Below, in pieces: positions 26,663 through 36,817 of a stretch of 64,000 bases of DNA (positions are counted from its first letter, which is position 1; each line of letters opens with the position of its first letter). The DNA lies in the NCBI RefSeq assembly GCF_004359575.1, contig NZ_SCWF01000001.1, forward strand, positions 186,001 to 250,000, given 5' to 3'. The position numbers were made by a program, and so were the translations under genes. Under the pieces are notes generated by a model that made no database searches, was not told where the DNA came from, and was given only the letters and a program-made list of their open reading frames with translations. Origin of the DNA: Macrococcus bovicus. GTDB taxonomy: Bacteria > Bacillota > Bacilli > Staphylococcales > Staphylococcaceae.

Positions 26663-27500
26663 CCAGCATTCCTCCTTGTTCTCGTTTTTTCTGATAAAGA
26701 ATGGCACAAAGCAGGATGACGATGAGAAGTAAAACGATGACGCCTCCTGGTGAGATATTAAGGTAAAAAGCAAAAATCAAGCCTAAAATCACTGAGCCTT
26801 CTCCGAAAATGACACTCCATAGCATCAGTTCCTTGTAGCCTCTCGCAAATCTCATCGCGCTTGCAACGGGCAATGTGATCAGGCTGCTGACCAGCAGAAT
26901 GCCGACGATGCGCATAGAGGCCGAAATAACAAGGGCGACCATCAGCATGAAAAGAACATGCAGATATTTAGGAACACCGATAATCTGAGCATATTCCTCG
27001 TCGAACGAGAGCATAAACAGCTCTTTATATAGCAGGAAGATAAATAAGACGACGATAATGAATATAGCAATGATTGTCAACAGATCAGCAAGTGTGACTG
27101 CACTGATACTGCCGAATAAGTAGCCGAACAGGTCCTGGTTAAAGCCATCAGCAAGTGAAATAAAGACAACGCTGAGACCGATACCCAGTGACATAATGAT
27201 CGGAATCGACAGTTCCTGGTAGTGCTTATAAACACTTCGCAGTCTTTCAATAAGCAGAGCGCCTGTCACTGAAAACAGGATGCCGAACCATATGGGACTG
27301 ATGGCGATAGGCGCAAGCCACTTTGCGACCAGCATACCAAACGAAATACCGCCGAGCGTGACATGACTGAGCGCATCCGCAATCAGAGACAACCTTCTGA
27401 CTACGATAAACGTCCCGATCAGCGGCGCAAGAATACCGATCAGCATACCACAGAGAAATGAATAGCGCATAAAATCAAAGTGAAGAAGTGCATCGATCAT
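26652..27500 (-). CDS. znuB: zinc ABC transporter permease ZnuB/AdcB
   Basis: The 282-residue ABC-3 family permease has eight or nine membrane segments and the conserved [10 protein letters not shown] signature near residue 52. It imports zinc with ZnuC. The ATG (27498-27500) overlaps the znuC stop as ATGA and follows GGGAG. The frame could start at GTG 27509, but this would lie within the ribosome-binding site. No solute-binding protein gene is present here, as in the S. aureus mreA-mreB-zur operon. Confidence 0.92.
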   Translation of the reverse strand: MIDALLHFDFMRYSFLCGMLIGILAPLIGTFIVVRRLSLIADALSHVTLGGISFGMLVAKWLAPIAISPIWFGILFSVTGALLIERLRSVYKHYQELSIPIIMSLGIGLSVVFISLADGFNQDLFGYLFGSISAVTLADLLTIIAIFIIVVLFIFLLYKELFMLSFDEEYAQIIGVPKYLHVLFMLMVALVISASMRIVGILLVSSLITLPVASAMRFARGYKELMLWSVIFGEGSVILGLIFAFYLNISPGGVIVLLLIVILLCAILYQKKREQGGMLDEN

Positions 27501-28261
27501 AAACAACACTCCCTGTCATGACTATGGTCAACAAACTGAATCGGGTGGCCGTATATCTTAGAGATTTCCACTTCGTCCAATGATTTAAACTGCTGGACTG
27601 TACCGTGAAAATGCAGATGCTGGTTTAAGCAGGCCACATTGGTTGCCGTATCAGCCACGACACCGATGTCGTGCGTAACCATCAGAATGGTGATTCCTTC
27701 AGACTTCAGTCGCGTCAGCAGCTGATAGAAATCTGCGACATGTTTGGCATCAATACCGACAGTGGGTTCATCCAGGATCAAGATGCTCGGGTTCGATATC
27801 AGCGCTCTTGCTATAAAGACGCGCTGCTGCTGACCGCCCGATAATTGTGAGATATTCTTTTCAGCCAGATGCCCGATATTTAAGCGCGTCATCATATCGT
27901 TGACCCGCTCACGGTCTTCTTTCTTAAAGCGCTGGAACAGTTTCTTCTCCTGAATCAAGCCGCTTAAGATGACTTCTCGCACAGACGCAGGAAATCCTGT
28001 ATTGCCAGAATTCGCTTTCTGCGAGACATAGCCAATCCGCTCTGATTTCTGCTGGTTCAAGGGTTCTCCGTTAACAAGGATCTCACCTGTCTGGAGCTGC
28101 AGAATACCAAGGATCAGCTTAAGCAGTGTCGACTTACCTGACCCGTTCGGTCCGACGATAGCCAGAAAATCTCCCGGGTAAATTTTCAGATTGATATCCT
28201 GAAGTGCTTTTTTGTCCGGATAACGATAATCCACATGTTTAACTTCAAATACAGGTTCCAT
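27497..28261 (-). CDS. znuC: zinc ABC transporter ATP-binding protein ZnuC/AdcC
   Basis: The 254-residue ATPase has Walker A GPNGSGKST, signature LSGGQQQR, Walker B ILILDEPTVGID and a histidine-containing C-terminal end (HSHDREC). It drives zinc import through ZnuB. ATG 28259-28261 follows AGGTGA. It is the first gene of znuC-znuB-zur; a Zur-like box lies about 45 bases upstream. Confidence 0.92.
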   Translation of the reverse strand: MEPVFEVKHVDYRYPDKKALQDINLKIYPGDFLAIVGPNGSGKSTLLKLILGILQLQTGEILVNGEPLNQQKSERIGYVSQKANSGNTGFPASVREVILSGLIQEKKLFQRFKKEDRERVNDMMTRLNIGHLAEKNISQLSGGQQQRVFIARALISNPSILILDEPTVGIDAKHVADFYQLLTRLKSEGITILMVTHDIGVVADTATNVACLNQHLHFHGTVQQFKSLDEVEISKIYGHPIQFVDHSHDRECCL

Positions 28262-28300
28262 TGGTCACCTCTCTATTTTCCAGTACCATCTATCTTAATG

Positions 28301-28319
28301 TAAATCGTAATGAAAACGC
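28301..28319. promoter_or_regulatory. Zur box candidate upstream of znuC
   Basis: TAAATCGTAAT-G-AAAACGC: the left half TCGTAAT (28305-28311) equals the Zur consensus half-site and the right half matches 4 of 7 positions. It lies upstream of the zinc operon, whose own repressor is the last gene. It overlaps the nfo terminator tail. Confidence 0.55.
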
Positions 28320-28343
28320 AAGGATGAAATCTCATCCTTGCGT
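28305..28343 (-). terminator. intrinsic terminator after nfo
   Basis: Perfect 12-bp stem ACGCAAGGATGA/TCATCCTTGCGT (28316-28327 with 28332-28343), AATC loop, with a TTTTC tail on the minus strand. Note this is downstream in the minus direction of nfo (28350 onward). Confidence 0.75.
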
Positions 28344-28349
28344 AAAAAT

Positions 28350-29240
28350 TTATTGCGCCATTATCTTCTCGAGTAACGACGGGTCGAAGTCACCACGCTT
28401 GATCATATCGATTTCAAAGCGATAAGGCGGCTTCTTATTTTTTTTATCTTCTCCGACATACGGGGTCTCGAGAATCTTCGGGATGCTGCTGAAAGCTTCA
28501 TGTTTAACGATACGTTCTAATGCTTCAAAACCGATTTCACCGAAACCGAAGTTCGCGTGCCGGTCTTTGCGTGCCCCGCGGACATTTTTACTGTCATTAA
28601 CATGAACCACCTTGATACGCTCAAGCCCGACGATACGGTCGAACTCTGCTAAGACACCGTCAAAGTCATTCACGATATCATAACCTGCATCATGAACGTG
28701 ACACGTATCGAAGCAGACCGATAATCTTTCATTATGATTGACGCCTTCTATTATCTGGGCCAGTTCCTCAAATGTCTTGCCGCATTCAGACCCTTTGCCC
28801 GCCATCGTTTCAAGTGCGATACGTACATCATTCTGATTGGTCAGCACTTCGTTCAGGCCTTCGATAATTTTCTGGATGCCGGCCTCTTCACCCGCACCGA
28901 CATGAGCCCCTGGATGCAGCACGATATCCTTGGCACCGAGCGCTTCTGTCCGTTCAATCTCCTTCTGCAGGAATTCAACGCCCAGTCCGAAGACTTCAGG
29001 TTTAACGGTGTTGGCAATGTTGATGATATAAGGTGCGTGGACAACGATGTCGGACAGTCCATTTGCCTTCATATGTGTCAGACCTGCCTCAATATTCAAG
29101 TCCTCCACCGGTTTTCTTCTTGTGTTCTGCGGTGCCCCTGTATAGATCATAAAAGTGGAGGCACCGTATGACGCTGCTTCTTCCGCTGCCGCAAGCAGCA
29201 TTTTCTTCCCACTCATCGACACATGTGAACCTATAAGCAT
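28350..29240 (-). CDS. nfo: endonuclease IV (AP endonuclease)
   Basis: The 296-residue DNA-repair enzyme nicks abasic sites. Signatures include [31 protein letters not shown] and HVNDSKN with the expected zinc-ligand histidines and acids. ATG 29238-29240 follows AGGAGG. It starts 11 bases after cshB and is probably co-transcribed. Confidence 0.96.
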   Translation of the reverse strand: MLIGSHVSMSGKKMLLAAAEEAASYGASTFMIYTGAPQNTRRKPVEDLNIEAGLTHMKANGLSDIVVHAPYIINIANTVKPEVFGLGVEFLQKEIERTEALGAKDIVLHPGAHVGAGEEAGIQKIIEGLNEVLTNQNDVRIALETMAGKGSECGKTFEELAQIIEGVNHNERLSVCFDTCHVHDAGYDIVNDFDGVLAEFDRIVGLERIKVVHVNDSKNVRGARKDRHANFGFGEIGFEALERIVKHEAFSSIPKILETPYVGEDKKNKKPPYRFEIDMIKRGDFDPSLLEKIMAQ

Positions 29241-29251
29241 CGACTATCCTC

Positions 29252-30580
29252 CTATTTCTTACGTGCTTCTTTATTACGTCGCTTTGCAAATGATTTCTTC
29301 TCATTACGTTTAAGCTGATCCAGCTCATAACGGAATTTCCGTTTATAACCCGGCTTCACCTTCTTTTTGCTTTTCACTTTATGTTTCAGCTTCTGTTCGA
29401 TATTGTCTTCCTGTTTCTTACGTCCGGAACGCTGTGTGCGGTCCTTGATTTCCTTCAGTTCACCTGATTTTGTATCAGCATGGATGAAAGTGAATCCTTT
29501 TTTCTCAATCTGATTGATGAGATCTTCTTCTTCAGGTGTATAGAGTGTAATCGCAGTCCCTTTATAATTACCACGGCCTGTTCGTCCGACGCGGTGAGTA
29601 AAGAAATCAATGTCCTGCGAGATATCATAGTTGATGACATGGCTGACCCCTTCAATATCAATCCCACGTGAAGCAAGGTCTGAGGCCACGACAAACTGGA
29701 AATCCAGCTGTTTGATACGTTTCATCTGCTGGACGCGTTCCCGAGGCGTTAATCCGCCGTGAATAATACCTGCCTTGATGCCTTGCTCTGCCAGATAATT
29801 CAGCACTTCATCAGCACGTTCCCGGCTGTTGGCAAAAATGATACAGAGATAAGGATTGATGGTCGACATCACTTCAACAAGTTTTTCTTTTTTATCGTTT
29901 GATTTAGTCGGAATAAGGAAAAACTCAATATTTTTATTCGTCTTCTCCATCGGGTCAATCTCGACGAATTCCGGCTGCGTCAAATATTTGTTCAGGAAAG
30001 GATGGAGTGCTTTCGGTATCGTTGCTGAGAAGACTGCGATCTGTGCATCTTCCCCGAGACGCGCGGCAATTGAGTCAACCATCGGCATGAAGCCAAGGTC
30101 AATCATTAAATCCGCTTCGTCAATAACGATGGACTTGGCAAGGTGCAGTTTCAGGGCATACTCTTCTGCCATATCATTGATGCGGTTCGGCGTGCCGATG
30201 ATCAGCTGAGGTTCAATTTTAGATTTCTGGATGTCTTTCTGTTTATCCGTGCCACCGATATAAAGCCCTGCTTTGATTTCTGCCTTAAAGCTCAGCAGAT
30301 GCTGTGCTGCATCGTACAGCTGCTTCGCAAGTTCACGCGTAGGCGCGAGTATGATGACCTGCGGCTCATGTACAGACGGATCAATGCGGTCGATCAACGG
30401 CAGCAGGAACGCATGTGATTTTCCTGTCCCAGTCTGAGATTGTCCGATTAAGTTTATACCTCTTATCAGTTTCGGAATGACACGTCTCTGGATTTCAGTG
30501 GGCTGATCAAAATTAAGATCTTTCACCGCTTCTATCAATTCAGATGAAAGTTCAAAATTTTCAAATGGATGTTTAGCCAT
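29252..30580 (-). CDS. cshB: DEAD-box RNA helicase CshB
   Basis: The 442-residue helicase has the Q motif (FDQPTEIQ), Walker A GQSQTGTGKS, VIDEADLM, SAT and HRVGRTGRG motifs, followed by a lysine/arginine-rich C-terminal tail of about 60 residues typical for RNA-binding helicases. It unwinds RNA in cold adaptation or ribosome assembly. ATG 30578-30580 follows AAGGAGG. The cshB-nfo pair is conserved in B. subtilis (yqfR-yqfS). Confidence 0.94.
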   Translation of the reverse strand: MAKHPFENFELSSELIEAVKDLNFDQPTEIQRRVIPKLIRGINLIGQSQTGTGKSHAFLLPLIDRIDPSVHEPQVIILAPTRELAKQLYDAAQHLLSFKAEIKAGLYIGGTDKQKDIQKSKIEPQLIIGTPNRINDMAEEYALKLHLAKSIVIDEADLMIDLGFMPMVDSIAARLGEDAQIAVFSATIPKALHPFLNKYLTQPEFVEIDPMEKTNKNIEFFLIPTKSNDKKEKLVEVMSTINPYLCIIFANSRERADEVLNYLAEQGIKAGIIHGGLTPRERVQQMKRIKQLDFQFVVASDLASRGIDIEGVSHVINYDISQDIDFFTHRVGRTGRGNYKGTAITLYTPEEEDLINQIEKKGFTFIHADTKSGELKEIKDRTQRSGRKKQEDNIEQKLKHKVKSKKKVKPGYKRKFRYELDQLKRNEKKSFAKRRNKEARKK

Positions 30581-30641
30581 TGTTATCCTCCTTTATTTCT
30601 TCATCTTTAGTATTATAGCGGAAAGTAGCGGTTAAAGATAG

Positions 30642-30670
30642 TTTAATTGCCGGGTTGAAATTGCTATACT
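30642..30670 (+). promoter_or_regulatory. promoter of ispH
   Basis: TTTAAT (30642-30647), 17-base spacer, TATACT (30665-30670), about 24 bases before the ispH start. Confidence 0.6.
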
Positions 30671-30693
30671 GAAGACATAAGGAGGTCATCCAT

Positions 30694-31659
30694 ATGGATA
30701 TCGTTAAAATTACACCTCGTGGCTACTGTTACGGCGTTGTCGATGCGATGGTTATCGCCCGCAATGCGTCGCTCGACAAGAATCTGCCACGTCCTATATA
30801 TATTCTCGGCATGATTGTACATAACAAACACGTCACGGATGCTTTTGAAAGTGATGGCATTATCACGCTTGACGGCCCGAACAGACTGGAAATTCTTGAG
30901 AAGATTGATTCGGGGACGGTCATCTTCACCGCGCATGGTGTCTCACCGGAAGTCAAGAAACGCGCAAAGGAAAAAGGGCTTGTCTGCATCGATGCCACCT
31001 GCCCGGATGTAGAGAATACACACGCGCTTATCCGCAGCAAAAAGGCGGACGGTTACCATGTCATCTATATCGGTAAAAAGGGGCACCCGGAACCTGAAGG
31101 TGCAGTCGGCGTCGCCCCTGATATTGTCCATCTCGTTGAGAATACGAATGATATTATGGCGCTTGATGATGCACTGAAAGACCATAAACTGATTGTGACG
31201 AATCAGACGACGATGTCACAATGGGATGTGTCCCATCTGATGGTCGAACTGCAGAAAAAATTTCCGCATATCGAAGTTCATAAAGAAATCTGTCTCGCAA
31301 CACAGGTGCGTCAGGAAGCTGTAGCGAATCAGGCTGACCAGGCTGATATTCTGATCGTTGTCGGTGACCCGAAAAGCAATAACTCGAACCGCCTCGCTCA
31401 GGTCTCCCAGGAAATCGCGCATACAGAAGCCTACCGTATCTCTGACATCAGTGAGCTGAAATTAGAATGGCTCAGCGGCAAACAAACCGTTGCTGTGACT
31501 GCCGGCGCCTCGACACCGACGCCTATCGTCAAAGAGGTCATTGATTTCATCGCGGCCTACAATCCGGCGGAACCTGCTCCGCTGCCCGCTGCATCTGCAG
31601 TACCGACTGAGAAGATTCTGCCTAAAATCAAGAATCCGAAACCCGTGCAGACATTATAA
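30694..31659 (+). CDS. ispH: 4-hydroxy-3-methylbut-2-enyl diphosphate reductase
   Basis: The 321-residue [4Fe-4S] enzyme makes isopentenyl and dimethylallyl diphosphate, the last MEP step. Cluster cysteines lie in GYCYGV, ATCPDVE and EICLATQ. The active-site AHGVSPEVK is present. The last 30-odd residues form a proline/alanine-rich tail beyond the catalytic core (see finding). ATG 30694 follows AAGGAGG. Together with ispG it supports an MEP-using genome. Confidence 0.96.
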   Translation: MDIVKITPRGYCYGVVDAMVIARNASLDKNLPRPIYILGMIVHNKHVTDAFESDGIITLDGPNRLEILEKIDSGTVIFTAHGVSPEVKKRAKEKGLVCIDATCPDVENTHALIRSKKADGYHVIYIGKKGHPEPEGAVGVAPDIVHLVENTNDIMALDDALKDHKLIVTNQTTMSQWDVSHLMVELQKKFPHIEVHKEICLATQVRQEAVANQADQADILIVVGDPKSNNSNRLAQVSQEIAHTEAYRISDISELKLEWLSGKQTVAVTAGASTPTPIVKEVIDFIAAYNPAEPAPLPAASAVPTEKILPKIKNPKPVQTL

Positions 31660-31690
31660 AAAACATTCGTCAAATGACGAATGTTTTTTA
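31658..31690. terminator. bidirectional terminator between ispH and yqfO
   Basis: AACATTCGTCA-AA-TGACGAATGTT, an 11-bp stem with flanking A and T tracts, serves both converging genes. Confidence 0.9.
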
Positions 31691-32773
31691 TATGGCCTTA
31701 AATGGATGAGTAGCATGTTCAGATGCCTCGACCTGCGTGCAGCCAAATGACTGCAGCAAATCTTTTAGGCCTGCAATCATGACCTGCTCAGAATAATGCT
31801 CGATATCGGCGGTCAGAAGACCTGTCATCAATAAATCATGGGCCTCGTGGTATTTAATATCACCTGTCAGAAATAAATCAACACCCGTCGCGGCCACTTC
31901 TTTCATATAACTGACACCTGCCCCGCTGATAATGCCGACGGTGCTAATCATTTTACTGCTGTCCCCGATGATTCTGAGCGTCTGGATGCCGAGCTGCTCT
32001 TTAACGTGCAGCAGCCATTCCTCCGCCTTGATACCAGTCTCCAGCTCTCCGCGGATACCTGTACCGAACTGATCCGTCACCTTGAAGCGGTAAATATCAT
32101 AGGCTGGCTCCTCGTAAGGATGTGCAGTATGAATGGTCGCTTCCACTTGCTGCTGCAGATGAGGTTCGAAGACACATTCAAGCTTGATCTCATCCACCAC
32201 TTCAAGCTGATTGCTCGTGCCTATATAAGGCGAAGCTGATTCATTCGGTCTGAACTGGCCTTGTCCTTCCAGCTGGAAGAAGCAGTCGCTGTAATCACCG
32301 ATCCGGCCGACACCAGCTTCTGCCAGTGCTCGTTTCAATGGCTCTGCATGTTCATGTGGCACAAAGATCTGCAGCTTGGCCATCTCCCGCTCGGCCGGCA
32401 GCAGAATCTGCTGCTTTGTCAGCCCGATTTTGTCAGCAATCATGGCGCTGACCCCTCTATCATATGCATCCAGATTCGTATGCATGGCAATCAGCTGAAT
32501 ATCGTTTTTAATCAGAGCATGGATCACAGCGCCGTAGCCTTTATTCTCAATTCTTTTGATGCCGGAGAAAATAAGCGGATGATGGGCGATGATGGTGTTA
32601 CAGTGCTTCGCTACTGCTTCCTGCACGACTTCGAGTGTACAGTCGAGTGTCGTCAGGATACCTGTCACTTCACTCGACATATCACCGATTAAAAGTCCGA
32701 CATTATCCCAGCTCTCTGCTTTACTGAAAGGAATCTCAGCATCAATCTTTCCTAAAAGCTCTCTAATCTGCAA
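31688..32773 (-). CDS. yqfO: Nif3-like GTP cyclohydrolase I type 2-like protein (YqfO)
   Basis: The 361-residue protein has the DUF34/Nif3 N-terminal half (AESWDNVGLLIGD, HHPLIFSGIKR) and C-terminal half (ISGAGVSYMKEV, LTGDIKYHEAHDLL) separated by a PII-like insertion of about 120 residues, as in B. subtilis YqfO. It binds two metal ions; biochemical role is unsettled. ATG 32771-32773. It overlaps trmK by 11 bases, so translation is coupled. Confidence 0.85.
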   Translation of the reverse strand: MQIRELLGKIDAEIPFSKAESWDNVGLLIGDMSSEVTGILTTLDCTLEVVQEAVAKHCNTIIAHHPLIFSGIKRIENKGYGAVIHALIKNDIQLIAMHTNLDAYDRGVSAMIADKIGLTKQQILLPAEREMAKLQIFVPHEHAEPLKRALAEAGVGRIGDYSDCFFQLEGQGQFRPNESASPYIGTSNQLEVVDEIKLECVFEPHLQQQVEATIHTAHPYEEPAYDIYRFKVTDQFGTGIRGELETGIKAEEWLLHVKEQLGIQTLRIIGDSSKMISTVGIISGAGVSYMKEVAATGVDLFLTGDIKYHEAHDLLMTGLLTADIEHYSEQVMIAGLKDLLQSFGCTQVEASEHATHPFKAI

Positions 32774-33440
32774 AATGGATCACCTCCTGATAAAGTTGCA
32801 GCTGTCTTTCGATCTCCTCTTTTTTCTTATGCTGTGCGGGTAGTTCTTTAATCGTCTCAAGAATAGCAGTGAGATGCCGGTATTCCTTCTGCCATTTTTC
32901 GTTGAACGTCTCTGACTGTTCCTGCAGCAGCAAGGGCCCGAACTTCATTTCCGCTTCTGTCAGTGACATCACACCCTCCTCAGCAACAATGATCTCATAG
33001 ATATGCTTTTTCTCCTTGAGGATATCTTCAGCGATAATCTTGTAGCCAAGCGTCTGCAAGGCCTGTCTGACCGCCTCTGAATGAATATTGCTCTGCAGAA
33101 TCAGCCGGGGTCTCGAGGCAAGCTTTGCACGACCGGTCAGCAGAATATCACTGATTAAAGGGCCGCCCATCCCACAGATGGTGATGCAATCGACCTCACC
33201 GCTGTCGATGACTTCCAGACCTGAGCCCAGACGCACCTGAATCTTGTCAGCGAGGCCTTCACTCCGGACATTGCGGACCGCCGCCTGAAACGGACCTTCG
33301 ACCACCTCACCTGCTACTGCCCGCTCTATTCTCTGCTGCTCTACCAGATAGATGGGCAGATAGGCGTGATCTGAACCGATATCTGCCACTGACGTCCCTG
33401 TTACATAGTCTGCTACTTTCATAAGTCTTGTCCCAATCAT
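32763..33440 (-). CDS. trmK: tRNA (adenine(22)-N1)-methyltransferase
   Basis: The 225-residue class I methyltransferase has the SAM motif VADIGSDHAYLP at residue 18 and CGMGGPLI near 88. A C-terminal coiled coil follows, as in YqfN/TrmK. It methylates A22 of tRNA-Ser and tRNA-Tyr. ATG 33438-33440 follows GGAGT. It lies between cccA and the Nif3-like gene, as in B. subtilis. Confidence 0.92.
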   Translation of the reverse strand: MIGTRLMKVADYVTGTSVADIGSDHAYLPIYLVEQQRIERAVAGEVVEGPFQAAVRNVRSEGLADKIQVRLGSGLEVIDSGEVDCITICGMGGPLISDILLTGRAKLASRPRLILQSNIHSEAVRQALQTLGYKIIAEDILKEKKHIYEIIVAEEGVMSLTEAEMKFGPLLLQEQSETFNEKWQKEYRHLTAILETIKELPAQHKKKEEIERQLQLYQEVIHFAD

Positions 33441-33454
33441 AGAATACTCCTAAC

Positions 33455-33488
33455 AAAAAAATCTTTTGCCGCGGCAAAAGATTTTTTT
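33455..33488 (-). terminator. terminator after cccA
   Basis: A perfect palindrome TCTTTTGCCGCGGCAAAAGA flanked by A and T tracts, 14 bp or more of stem, just after the cccA stop codon. Confidence 0.85.
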
Positions 33489-33495
33489 AGTTTTA

Positions 33496-33855
33496 TTATT
33501 TTGCTTCTTTTAAGTACTTCACGAGTGTATCAAGGTCTTTATCAGCAATAACTGACTCATCATGAGCCGGCATTGCACCTTTACCTTCACGAATGATTTT
33601 TTTCATTTCTTCAGGTTTTTTGGTGCTGCCTGCTAATTTTGGCCCCATTGCACCTTCAAGGTTCTGACCGTGACAAGAAGTACAGTTATCTTTAGCGAAA
33701 GCTGCTGCATCAAACTTCTGTTCAGTTTTTGCGCCACCTTCTCCACCTTCAGCATTTTCTTTTTCTTGATTAGCTGCTTGAGCTGACATGAAGAAAATTA
33801 AACCTACGCCCATAAGTAGGATTAAAATGAATGGAACAACTGGATTACGATTCAT
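33496..33855 (-). CDS. cccA: membrane-anchored cytochrome c (c550 type)
   Basis: The 119-residue protein has an N-terminal membrane anchor (residues 6-24), an acidic/glycine linker (EGGEGGAK), and a class I cytochrome c domain with heme motif CTSCH near residue 58 and an axial methionine in GAMPAH. It carries electrons on the outer face of the membrane. ATG 33853-33855 follows GGGAGG. The cccA-rpoD order is the B. subtilis one; typical S. aureus-like staphylococci lack it. Confidence 0.93.
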   Translation of the reverse strand: MNRNPVVPFILILLMGVGLIFFMSAQAANQEKENAEGGEGGAKTEQKFDAAAFAKDNCTSCHGQNLEGAMGPKLAGSTKKPEEMKKIIREGKGAMPAHDESVIADKDLDTLVKYLKEAK

Positions 33856-33894
33856 TAAATTTTACCTCCCTTTATAGTGACCATATACATATCT

Positions 33895-33922
33895 ATTTTA
33901 TATTAAAAATGCGCATTGTCAA
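33895..33922 (-). promoter_or_regulatory. sigma-A promoter of cccA
   Basis: On the minus strand TTGACA (33917-33922), 16-base spacer, TAAAAT (33895-33900). Located between the rpoD stop and the cccA start. Confidence 0.75.
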
Positions 33923-33937
33923 AGTCTTTTCACAATT

Positions 33938-35041
<1,104 letters not shown>

Positions 35042-35047
35042 CTAATA

Positions 35048-36805
35048 TCACGACTGCTTTTTCTGTCGGTTCAATATAATAATCTGCTGCATAAGACGAT
35101 TTCTGTTGTCTATATCGCCTTCCGCTACAGCCTGTTTCAATGCTTGTTTCAGTTCCTGAAGCGTTCGACGTTCCTCCTGCTGCGCGTGAATCACATATAT
35201 ATAGTCATTTATCTCCTCGATTGAAGGATGTTCATTGATCATCATGTCGTCTATAGAGATAACGTCACTATGTGCTTCAGCATTTATCCCTGAAAGAAAC
35301 TGACTGATATGAAATTCATCCTCCGTAGTATAATACCCTGTTAGCGCCTGATATATCGCCTGATGCGCAGGCTTTTTAAAGTGATGGACCGTCAGTGCAT
35401 CCTGCATCTTCGTAAATAACATCTTGTCCATGAAGAAATGCTTCAGCACCGTCCGTTCAGCGCGCTCCTGCTTGGAGTATGACACCTGCTGAACAGGCCC
35501 GGTTACCCCTTGTTCACGTTTTGGGATATATTTGGAAACCTCAAAATTCAGACTGTCAAAGTCCACTTTAAACAATTCGCTTGCTTCATGCAATATTTTT
35601 TTGCGCAAGGTCGGAGATTTAATCAGGCCGATATTCTGCATCACTTCATTGAGCTTCTGCTCATAAATCAGATCATTTGAAGCCACTTCATGGGTCATCT
35701 GTCTCATTTTGAAGCTGACAAAAGCGATCTTATTATGTTCCACATAATTGATAAACCGTTCCCGTCCCATCTCCCTGATCATCTCATCGGGGTCCATGTC
35801 TTTACGGAGCGGTACGACATATACATTACTGCCGGCGCTCAGAAGGGACTCACCCACGCTTAAGGTCGCTTCGACCCCTGCATGATCGCCGTCAAACATC
35901 AGCGTAATATTATCCGCGAGCTTTTTCAGCTGCAGCTGATGCTCCCGGCTGAGTGCCGTACCCATCGTCGCGATGGCGTTGGTCAGACCCGCCTGATTCA
36001 CCTTAATGACATCCATGAAGCCTTCCAGTAGCAGCACCTCATCCTGCTTGCGGATAGATTTGCGTGCAACATCCAGATGATAGAGCAGCTGTCTTTTCTG
36101 GAATATCGGGGTCTCAGGACTGTTCAGATATTTCGGCTGCTGATCCTTGTAAGTCCTGCCGGAAAAACCTACCGTGTGGCCTTGTGCATTGTTGATGGGA
36201 AACATGATTCTGTCGCGGAATCTGTCGTAGTAAGTGAAATTCTCCTCGTTTCGGGACAAGAGGCCCGCTTCATAAGCGAGTGCTTTATCATATCCTCTTT
36301 TTTCGAGAAAGTCATTAGCAAAGTGACTGATATCGGGACTGTAGCCTATTTTCTCCTGATTGATCAGTTCATCAGTAAAGCCGCGGTCATAAAGATACTG
36401 GAGGGCGGGCTCTGCTTCTTTGATCGCTTTAAGCACATAATGATAATAATCACGCAGCAGTTCATGCATCTCAATCATCTTCATGTTGTCATTCGCGACA
36501 ACGACCTTCTGTTCACCTGCTACTTCTATACCTACATTTTCACCGAGACGTCTGACCGCCTCGACAAATGAGATATTCTCAATCTGCTCTAAAAACTGAA
36601 AAACATTGCCTCCTTTTTTACAACCGAAGCAATGACAGATCTGTTTTTCAGGTGAGACTGAAAATGACGGGGTTTTTTCATCATGAAAGGGACATAAACC
36701 GACATAGTTTCGTCCCCTTTTTTCAAGTTTCACATATTGGCTGACCAGACTGAGAATATCATTTTTCTCTCTGATTTCATTGATTATTTCCTGATTGATT
36801 TGCAA
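35048..36805 (-). CDS. dnaG: DNA primase
   Basis: The 585-residue enzyme lays RNA primers for replication. Order: zinc-binding CHC2 domain (CPFHDEKTPSF, CHCFGC), TOPRIM domain (EGFMDVIKV, MFDGDHAG) near residues 260-310, and a C-terminal helicase-interaction domain. Length agrees with Staphylococcaceae DnaG. ATG 36803-36805 follows AGGTGA. It lies between ppsR and rpoD. Confidence 0.96.
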   Translation of the reverse strand: MQINQEIINEIREKNDILSLVSQYVKLEKRGRNYVGLCPFHDEKTPSFSVSPEKQICHCFGCKKGGNVFQFLEQIENISFVEAVRRLGENVGIEVAGEQKVVVANDNMKMIEMHELLRDYYHYVLKAIKEAEPALQYLYDRGFTDELINQEKIGYSPDISHFANDFLEKRGYDKALAYEAGLLSRNEENFTYYDRFRDRIMFPINNAQGHTVGFSGRTYKDQQPKYLNSPETPIFQKRQLLYHLDVARKSIRKQDEVLLLEGFMDVIKVNQAGLTNAIATMGTALSREHQLQLKKLADNITLMFDGDHAGVEATLSVGESLLSAGSNVYVVPLRKDMDPDEMIREMGRERFINYVEHNKIAFVSFKMRQMTHEVASNDLIYEQKLNEVMQNIGLIKSPTLRKKILHEASELFKVDFDSLNFEVSKYIPKREQGVTGPVQQVSYSKQERAERTVLKHFFMDKMLFTKMQDALTVHHFKKPAHQAIYQALTGYYTTEDEFHISQFLSGINAEAHSDVISIDDMMINEHPSIEEINDYIYVIHAQQEERRTLQELKQALKQAVAEGDIDNRNRLMQQIIILNRQKKQS

Positions 36806-36817
36806 TGGGTCACCTAC

